Assembly (NCBI GenBank): GCA_021776805.1
Contig: JAJFFD010000051.1
Span: 1-48,592, forward strand
Origin: Planctomycetota bacterium
GTDB taxonomy: Bacteria > Planctomycetota > UBA1135 > UBA2386
Direction of reading: 5' to 3'
DNA: 48,592 nt
Shown: piece after piece, positions 44,301-48,592 of the stretch
How the letters are laid out: each line of letters starts with the position of its first letter
Numbering within the stretch: the first letter of the stretch is position 1
The notes under the pieces: model-generated
What the model saw: only the letters and a program-made list of their open reading frames with translations
Databases searched by the model: none
Told to the model about the DNA's origin: nothing
Translations under genes and position numbers: made by a program

Positions 44301-44423
44301 GATCGCCAGGAGAAAGTCCTGTGGGTCGCGATTCCCCTGGGCGGCCAGCGGAGCGAATAACAATGTGTGCGTGAGGCAAAGGGCGGCGCAGAACGGCACC
44401 CGTCCGGAGTACGGCTTGGCCAT
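41310..44423 (-). CDS. Exported 1037-residue TPR protein, first gene of the ExbBD run
   Basis: A periplasmic solenoid: signal peptide (FCAALCLTHTLLFAPLAAQ), then TPR/Sel1-like helix pairs throughout, well over twenty (EAHYRLGNCFIKMGQPDDAV, CRYRLGTTLQELGKTEPAL, AQLEYGRLLHESGEHAAAA, LYRIGFTWLDAEQPEKAAQ, RLYLGECQVRGDAPAEAI). The last repeat, WRAGQCYERLEQEAKAQKFY, resembles CpoB/YbgF, the TPR protein that works with Tol-Pal. Position directly ahead of exbB-exbD suggests it adjusts or reports on this motor. ATG 44423 has AAGGA upstream. No enzymatic motif is seen. Confidence 0.88.
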   Translation of the reverse strand: MAKPYSGRVPFCAALCLTHTLLFAPLAAQGNRDPQDFLLAIGLIQRDMPSEAAGHLQSFLREHPKHRRSSEAHYRLGNCFIKMGQPDDAVGAFSNALEFEDLKFKGECRYRLGTTLQELGKTEPALSQFQALLAESEDDFYLVTASRYGAGECLRDLGRDEDALKAFQATASGAGKDEEFAFSGLYQAGFVQMRLGQNEAAEKTFGEITERFSSHSAIAEIHFLQGEAAFRTGDDPAAAESWQRCLQRPSDFGDDALNGLAWCQVRAGEKQEGLNLFKRLLSEYPESELAPAAQLEYGRLLHESGEHAAAATELKTLLERSELDAGIRQSALEIRGLALLETGASEQAMQSFESALGGTLAEADSLRVQYHLGDSLMERAEFEAAFSAYSKAAESSDSELRGDALYAQSLALHKLGKFKESREIAAKLVDEIPEHRLIPLARFAIAENSFAMGEYEDASGRYDGLGKDHPMIKQAQFKGAWSIYLAGKPAEAAPRFAAVFADDKQDGAIREEALSMQTLTLLEAGQEDPALAAADLYSARYAEGRFLERTERIAGRVLKSKGDLKGAATRLARAAASAGDGGQAAELRLEEADVLFRQGNYEAARGLYSQLADRGDRSGARALVGLAWCAFELGDPDTCLQKAQSALSHQEIGDEAPSVMELTVTVHHQAERWDEAESGAKRYLEAFPEHPRVAELRYSLGLAQARGGDNESARATLSSLAEDGGCERPDRVQYELAWVCRREGDEEAALAAFAKVVEISKDQELSGESCLHLGEAAIAAKDPEAARSHLEKVQGSYRGRALYRIGFTWLDAEQPEKAAQSFEAIVAMGVDEGLYLEASFMAAESLMQSADYPRAKEHLKRLVDADPQHERAQRARLYLGECQVRGDAPAEAIAHLRDFLRIGKSDAEDTSLSRVERARAHLWIGKGRQSRGEPELAEKELTAVTELSEGEMAAEAQFRIGETREAREDLNGAVDAYVKLSILYAHEPWVPNGLWRAGQCYERLEQEAKAQKFYKELIDRFPESDAGQKARNKVRGV

Positions 44424-44745
44424 AGTCGATCCTTGTCGCGGCAGACTGCGAAGATTCCCGAGCAGCCTGGCTAAATGAGTTCAAGCTCTCGGCCGAGGGC
44501 TGGGCAGGGAACACTACGTGCAAGAATGCCGACTGGCCAGAGCCCATGCCGGTGGAAGCTCGTACCTGTGCGAGCATTCACATGCCTCCCACCTCACCGC
44601 CAATTCGGAACGCGCGATCAGTTTCTCCACGTAGCCTGGAAAGGCATCGAGGCTGCTAGTAGCACGGCAGACCGCAGGCCAGTTCAAGGTTATCCACAGC
44701 TTCGAACGGGCAGGCGCAATGACGAGGACAGGGTGATTTTTTTGC
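44424..44745. other. Gene-free interval between the TPR protein and ribD
   Basis: This 322-base stretch has no gene I can support on either strand. It must hold the promoter of the TPR-ExbBD run, but I see no good -35/-10 pair. It contains a 10-bp palindrome CTCGGCCGAG near 44488, a short GCTCG/CGAGC hairpin near 44560 and a perfect DnaA-box consensus at 44690-44698. On the plus strand a run of seven T precedes the ribD 3' end; for ribD, read on minus, this is an A-run, so it is not a ribD terminator. Confidence 0.6.
44690..44698 (+). promoter_or_regulatory. Single perfect DnaA box
   Basis: TTATCCACA is the strict DnaA-box consensus and lies in the gene-free interval downstream of ribD. There is only one; no cluster or AT-rich unwinding region surrounds it, so it is not evidence for an origin. 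It may be a DnaA-titration or transcriptional site, or chance. Confidence 0.35.
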
Positions 44746-45864
44746 TCAGAGCGAGTCGAGAAAGAAGGCACCCAGCGCCAGATCATCCCCACATTCCTGC
44801 CAGTGCATTTCAGAGAGTCGCGGCGCTCCCTCGAGCTGTGCGTATCCCAGCCCTGCCATGGGAGAAGGCGCTTGGCTCGAGCCGATAAGTCGCGGCGCAA
44901 TAAAGACGAGCAGCTGATCCAGGCAATCCGCCCGACAGAGCTGATCGATGAGTCCCCCGCCGCCTTCGACCATAATTCGGCGCAATCCGCGGCGACGCAA
45001 TTCACGCCAGGCTGCCGGGAGATCCAAGCCCCGATCGCCAATTCCAGCGATCGGGAGGAGCTGAACCTGCTTGGCGGCGAGCAGCTTGCTGCGCTCCGCC
45101 GGAACACTATCCCGATGGATAATCAGGCTGGGGATTTCCGCGGCCTGGGCAATCAGCTTCTTCCCAGTCTCCAATTCCAGCAGGGGGTCGATCAGGATCC
45201 GCAGGGGTTGGACTCCCTCAGCCAAGCGAAGACTGAGCTCAGGATCATCGATCTCTGCTGTCCGGAAACCAACCACGACCCCATCGACGCTGGCGCGCAT
45301 GGCATGGCCACGGGCCCGCGAATCCTCACCGGATATCCATCGTGACTCGCCACTCCGGGTCGCTGTCTTCCCGTCGAGACTCATGGCGTACTTGGCGATG
45401 GTCCACGGTCTATCGAGAGATAACCAACGGCGGAAGGGCTGATTCATCTCAGCGCAATCGTCAGCGAGGACTCCCCCACGAACTTCCAGACCAGCGCCTT
45501 CCAAGACCTTTCTAGCCTGACCAGCATGCCTGGGATCCGGGTCTTCCGCGCCAAAGATTACCTGGCGAACGCCAGCCGCAAGCAATCGCTTGGTACAGGG
45601 AGGAGTCTTCTTCCCATTAGTCCCCAATTCTGAGGAACATGGCTCGAGAGTCACAACGACGCAGTCGACCTTTGCAGCGCGGCTCGCCGCATCCTCAATG
45701 GCAGCGACCTCAGCGTGCTTGCCGCCGTAGCGGGCATGCCATCCACGCCCGACAACCTGTCCGCCCTGCAGAGCCAGGGCACCGACACGCGGATTGGGCT
45801 CTACCAGGCCACGTCCACGCAGCGCAAGACCGATCGCCTCGCGCATGAGTTCCTCAGCGTTCAC
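44746..45864 (-). CDS. ribD: Bifunctional riboflavin biosynthesis deaminase/reductase RibD
   Basis: Catalyses deamination of the diaminopyrimidine and then NADPH-dependent reduction of the ribose side chain, the second and third steps of riboflavin synthesis. The 372 residues have both domains: deaminase zinc site HAEVAAI (His50, Glu52) with TLEPC (Cys76) and TPPC (Cys90), then reductase AKYAMSLDGKTAT, SVDGVVVGFRTAEIDDPEL and VEGGGGLIDQL. The Cys-to-Cys spacing is 14, about five more than the usual PCSHHGRTPPC, and the two His are replaced by Ser-Glu, so the zinc loop is atypical. The GTG start overlaps the miaB stop (GTGA). Confidence 0.92.
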   Translation of the reverse strand: MNAEELMREAIGLALRGRGLVEPNPRVGALALQGGQVVGRGWHARYGGKHAEVAAIEDAASRAAKVDCVVVTLEPCSSELGTNGKKTPPCTKRLLAAGVRQVIFGAEDPDPRHAGQARKVLEGAGLEVRGGVLADDCAEMNQPFRRWLSLDRPWTIAKYAMSLDGKTATRSGESRWISGEDSRARGHAMRASVDGVVVGFRTAEIDDPELSLRLAEGVQPLRILIDPLLELETGKKLIAQAAEIPSLIIHRDSVPAERSKLLAAKQVQLLPIAGIGDRGLDLPAAWRELRRRGLRRIMVEGGGGLIDQLCRADCLDQLLVFIAPRLIGSSQAPSPMAGLGYAQLEGAPRLSEMHWQECGDDLALGAFFLDSL

Positions 45865-47267
45865 GCGGGGACCTCGGCCCCCTCGCTCACATCTGATCGC
45901 CCATTGCTTTCGCCGGCTTCGACCAACTCACCGAGCAGGGAATGGCTCAAGGCCTCGGTTACGCGCACAGAGACGTAGCTGCCGGAGAGCTCTTGCGGAT
46001 CACCTGGGAAGTGAACGAGCCGGTGGCTCGGGCAGCGGCCACTGAGACGGCCGGCAACCTTACTGGGGCCCTCGACCAAGACATCGAGAACGCGCCCCAC
46101 CTGCCGCTGGTTGAACTCTCTGCTGTGTTCATCTTGAACAGCAAGCAGGATTTGATTCCTCCGCGCTTTCTCCGCTTCGGCAACATCATCGACAAGATCA
46201 TTGGCGACCGTGCCAGGCCGAGGCGAGTACTTGAACACATAGCTCTGAGCGAAGCGGACCGTTCGCATCAAATCGACCGTCGCCTGCAAGTCAGCCTCGG
46301 ATTCGCCGGGAAAGCCAACGATGAAGTCGGAATGCATCTCGATACCCGGCGCCTTGGCCCAAAGTTGCTCAACCCGCGAGATGTACTTGGCGGCGGTATA
46401 CCCCCGCTGCATGTTTGCCAGCATACGATCGCTACCGGATTGAGCAGGGAGGTGCAGATAGCGACTGATCTTGGGAAGCTCTGCGAAGCAATCGATCAAG
46501 TCGGCATTCAGGAAGTTCGGATGCGCGGTGATAAACGCGAGTCGACGCAGGCCCGAGATTTCATGCAAGCTCCGCAAGAGCAGAGCGAGACTCGATTTTG
46601 GTGCGAGATCCCGGCCATAGGCATTGACAGTCTGCCCAAGGAGCGTCACTTCACTGACGCCGTCATCAACCAGTCTCTGCACCTCTTCCGCGATCACCTC
46701 GACCGGCCGGCTGATCTCCTTGCCGCGTGTGGTTGGAACGATGCAATAGGTGCAAGGCATGTTGCAACCCCGCATGATGCTCACGAAGGCCTGCGAACGA
46801 TGTGGTCGGGTACGCACCTCTCGCAAGATCCCGTCTCCAGACACCCCGCTACCCACCGCAAGTAAGCCTGCCCCAGCCTCTCTGCTATCACGTTCTGCTG
46901 CAACCATGCGAGCCTTGTCGATCTGGAGGTCGATGTCGCCAAAGGCCGAGGGGCCAACAACGAGATCAATGTGGGGCATTCTGGCTTGCATGAAGCGGCG
47001 ATGCTCCTCAGCCATGCACCCCATTACGCCCACCACCAGACCAGCCTCCCGACGCTTGCGAATGCGCAACCGCCCAAGGTGACTCCATACCCGATCCTCG
47101 GCATGCTGCCGCACAGAACAAGTATTGAGCAGAACCACCCCGGCATCCTCCTCACGCTCCGCCCGCTGGTAGCCTGACTGCTGGAGCTTGCTCTCCACCA
47201 GTTCGGAGTCGAGCTTGTTCATCTGACAGCCGTAGCTGTACATAAAATACTTGGCGGGCGCTGACAT
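45861..47267 (-). CDS. miaB: tRNA-2-methylthio-N6-dimethylallyladenosine synthase MiaB
   Basis: Radical-SAM methylthiotransferase that modifies adenosine 37 of tRNAs reading U-starting codons. The 468 residues show the three N-terminal cluster cysteines in YGCQMN (Cys14), NTCSVR (Cys50) and GCMAEE (Cys84), the radical-SAM CNMPCTYC (Cys168, Cys172, Cys175), then SRPVEVIAEEVQRLV and LLGQTVNAYG, and a C-terminal TRAM domain. ATG 47267 is chosen because family members begin just before the YGCQMN motif; 43 extra in-frame residues upstream are low-complexity. It overlaps ribD at its stop. Confidence 0.95.
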   Translation of the reverse strand: MSAPAKYFMYSYGCQMNKLDSELVESKLQQSGYQRAEREEDAGVVLLNTCSVRQHAEDRVWSHLGRLRIRKRREAGLVVGVMGCMAEEHRRFMQARMPHIDLVVGPSAFGDIDLQIDKARMVAAERDSREAGAGLLAVGSGVSGDGILREVRTRPHRSQAFVSIMRGCNMPCTYCIVPTTRGKEISRPVEVIAEEVQRLVDDGVSEVTLLGQTVNAYGRDLAPKSSLALLLRSLHEISGLRRLAFITAHPNFLNADLIDCFAELPKISRYLHLPAQSGSDRMLANMQRGYTAAKYISRVEQLWAKAPGIEMHSDFIVGFPGESEADLQATVDLMRTVRFAQSYVFKYSPRPGTVANDLVDDVAEAEKARRNQILLAVQDEHSREFNQRQVGRVLDVLVEGPSKVAGRLSGRCPSHRLVHFPGDPQELSGSYVSVRVTEALSHSLLGELVEAGESNGRSDVSEGAEVPA

Positions 47268-47367
47268 CGGGCGAGGATTGTATGCCGAGTCCCAGCCAGT
47301 CCCAGACCCAAGGCGGATACTTCGGCCACTCCTGCCCTTGATGGGCCTTGGAGCCGGCATGGGTGCT

Positions 47368-47382
47368 TCCCAGGCCCTGGGA
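47368..47382. promoter_or_regulatory. Candidate operator palindrome upstream of miaB
   Basis: TCCCAGG-C-CCTGGGA is a perfect 7+1+7 inverted repeat, about 100 bases ahead of the miaB start. It could bind a dimeric regulator or form a small hairpin. Only symmetry and position support it. Confidence 0.25.
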
Positions 47383-47406
47383 CCCGATAGCCCCACCTCA
47401 TTCGGA

Positions 47407-47432
47407 TCTTGGGCAGGCAGGTCTTGGGCAGG
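47407..47432. repeat. Short direct repeat
   Basis: TCTTGGGCAGG occurs at 47407-47417 and again at 47422-47432, a 15-base period, in the miaB upstream region next to the hairpin at 47441-47471. It is probably a small slip duplication; no function is visible. Confidence 0.5.
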
Positions 47433-47440
47433 TACACGCA

Positions 47441-47471
47441 GCGACGCAGCAAGCCTGACCTGCTGCGTCGC
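47441..47471 (-). terminator. Terminator-like hairpin after the subtilase gene
   Basis: GCGACGCAGCA (47441-47451) and TGCTGCGTCGC (47461-47471) form a perfect 11-bp GC-rich stem with a 9-base loop, 26 bases past the stop of the S8 protease. No T-run follows on the minus strand, so it fits the other stem-only 3' ends of this window (3683, 15020). Confidence 0.55.
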
Positions 47472-47497
47472 TCTGAAGCGGATCGGCAGAATTCTGC

Positions 47498-48592
47498 CTA
47501 GTTTCCGATCGTCGTCTCCAGCTGGTTGGTGGTGAAGATCTGCAGCACAGAACCAGTGTTGATGATCATGCCCTGCCAGAAGAAGGTGGAGCCGATTAGA
47601 TCCGGCTGGTCCGAGGGAATGTCCAGCTGAATCGATCCACCGGTCAGATTACCGCTCACGTCAAAGAGTCGATCCTGATCGTTGAAGATGAAACACCCCG
47701 GGGAACCAATCACCGCCAGATCAAGGGGCAGCGGCAAGCCTGCCCAATTCTGATCGTCGTTACCGAGGGCAATGAACTGAGCCGCCCCAGGCGCGGACAG
47801 ACCGGTCATCACCACATCGATGGTTTCACCAATGGAGAAGCATCCTTCCCAGCTCAACTTCAGGGGCAGACCAAGGACGTCCGGGCAGGCGCTACCGTTG
47901 ATACCAACAACACCCTCGCAGTTGGGTGCAGTCGCACCCTGAGCAACCAGAGCGAAGGTCGCGTCGGTTTCCGGCGTGGCCAAGTGCGCATCTACATTCA
48001 AGTTCGTCCCGCTCACTTCAACGACCCAGTTACCCGGAATGGGGTTGAACACGAAGATGTTCTCAACCGTGTCCAGGTCCTCGGGACTACCGAAGGGGGT
48101 GGTGTAGTTGTTGGCGACCAAACCGTTGTTGCCGTAGTAGACCGTGGTGTCAGGGGCAACCAGCTTCACGTCCAGGTTGTTCACCCGAGCCAACTGAGTT
48201 GCCGGGTTGCCGGCTGGATCCTTGTAGATCATGGTGATCTTGAGCTCGGATTCCCCAGGAGGCACCTGCAGAATGTAGCTCGCCACCTCACCCTGGCCGA
48301 TCGCGTCATCCTCATCGACGATGAACATTGTGTTGCGCTTGCTGTACATCTTCGCGAGGTCGGGGAAGCCCCAGCCCTGATGCACACGTGTCAAGTCCGC
48401 ATTCGTGCCCGAGAAGGCGTACTGTTTGGCTGTATTGATCAGCAGCGCCTTCGAAGTCATGGCGTGCGGGCGGTTCTGGAAGACATCTCCACCGGGGACC
48501 TTGAGGTCGTTACCGAAGCCACCCTTGGCGAACATCTCGATGGTCAAACCCAGGTGCCCAGCGACGATCGGGGTTGCACCTGAGGTGCCACC
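47498..48592 (-). CDS. Secreted subtilisin-family (S8) serine peptidase, C-terminal part (5' end outside window)
   Basis: 364 residues of the C-terminal portion are in view. The first visible residues GGTSGATPIVAGHLGL carry the catalytic Ser of the S8 family (GTSxATP), so the His and Asp lie upstream, outside the window. After the catalytic domain comes a P-domain-like beta region (LDVKLVAPDTTVYYGNNG, ENIFVFNPIPGNWVVEVSG). A final beta module with IGSPGCFIF, STFFWQG and a C-terminal NQLETTIGN follows. That module is the kind found at the end of many planctomycete secreted proteins. Probably an extracellular or surface protease. A stem-loop terminator-like structure follows. Confidence 0.88.
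   Translation of the reverse strand, partial: GGTSGATPIVAGHLGLTIEMFAKGGFGNDLKVPGGDVFQNRPHAMTSKALLINTAKQYAFSGTNADLTRVHQGWGFPDLAKMYSKRNTMFIVDEDDAIGQGEVASYILQVPPGESELKITMIYKDPAGNPATQLARVNNLDVKLVAPDTTVYYGNNGLVANNYTTPFGSPEDLDTVENIFVFNPIPGNWVVEVSGTNLNVDAHLATPETDATFALVAQGATAPNCEGVVGINGSACPDVLGLPLKLSWEGCFSIGETIDVVMTGLSAPGAAQFIALGNDDQNWAGLPLPLDLAVIGSPGCFIFNDQDRLFDVSGNLTGGSIQLDIPSDQPDLIGSTFFWQGMIINTGSVLQIFTTNQLETTIGN

Noticed and set aside
44424..44745. Replication origin
   Set aside because: One DnaA box only, no AT-rich unwinding region and no dnaA/dnaN next to it.
1..48592. CRISPR arrays, insertion sequences, prophage, tRNA genes
   Set aside because: I looked for regular repeats, transposase or integrase motifs and tRNA T-loop patterns in the gaps and saw none; a dedicated tRNA or repeat search would settle this.

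Overview
The window is GC-rich, densely coded bacterial chromosome, mostly read on the minus strand. Several traits point to a Gram-negative organism of the Planctomycetota type. It has an ExbB/ExbD motor, an OmpA-like lipoprotein and many other lipoproteins. It has a Ser/Thr kinase ending in a formylglycine-enzyme-like (SUMF1) domain, a terpene-cyclase-like alpha/alpha toroid on a giant envelope protein, and a secreted subtilase whose C-terminal beta domain resembles planctomycete exoproteins. The lineage is inferred from gene content only; there is no rRNA here. I saw no tRNA, CRISPR array, insertion sequence or prophage.

Layout. 1-2.7 kb: dnaG (3' end cut off by the window), rsmA and a SUMF1-like lipoprotein. 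2.8-8.6 kb: OmpA-like lipoprotein, HTH/membrane protein, anchored hypothetical, sensor histidine kinase, PilC/GspF-like protein and a membrane PP2C phosphatase. 8.6-15.4 kb: a lipoprotein, a 1405-residue receptor-like Ser/Thr kinase, an FtsQ-like protein and a small acidic protein. Kinase, lipoprotein and phosphatase are joined by overlapping stop/start codons. 15.6-19.0 kb (plus strand): Ski2-like helicase and a dihydrolipoamide-dehydrogenase-like flavoprotein. 19.0-27.2 kb (minus): a seven-protein run in transcription order: TPR/HExxH lipoprotein, a Cys-rich 28-residue small protein (new call), HEAT-like secreted protein, coiled-coil membrane protein, ispA, dxs and nadK. 27.2-27.5 kb: a gene-free stretch with four consecutive hairpins and a strong intrinsic terminator, a candidate noncoding RNA. 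27.5-32.0 kb: exported hypothetical, TPR lipoprotein (plus), GNAT acetyltransferase, and a small protein plus DoxX pair (plus). 32.0-44.4 kb (minus): S9 peptidase, DUF255 thioredoxin-fold protein, a giant TonB-like/toroid protein, exbD, exbB and a 1037-residue TPR protein, tightly packed and probably one operon read from 44.4 kb down. 44.7-48.6 kb: ribD, miaB, and the C-terminal part of a subtilase whose 5' end lies outside the window.

The most unusual unit is TPR-exbB-exbD-giant protein. The giant protein directly follows ExbD with a GTGA overlap. Its third membrane helix carries the S...H......L pattern used by TonB and TolA to dock on ExbB/ExbD. About 560 residues of Ser/Ala/Arg/Pro-rich linker follow, and a QW-motif alpha/alpha toroid stands where TonB has its receptor-binding domain. 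This suggests a proton-motive-force-coupled envelope machine with an unfamiliar output domain.
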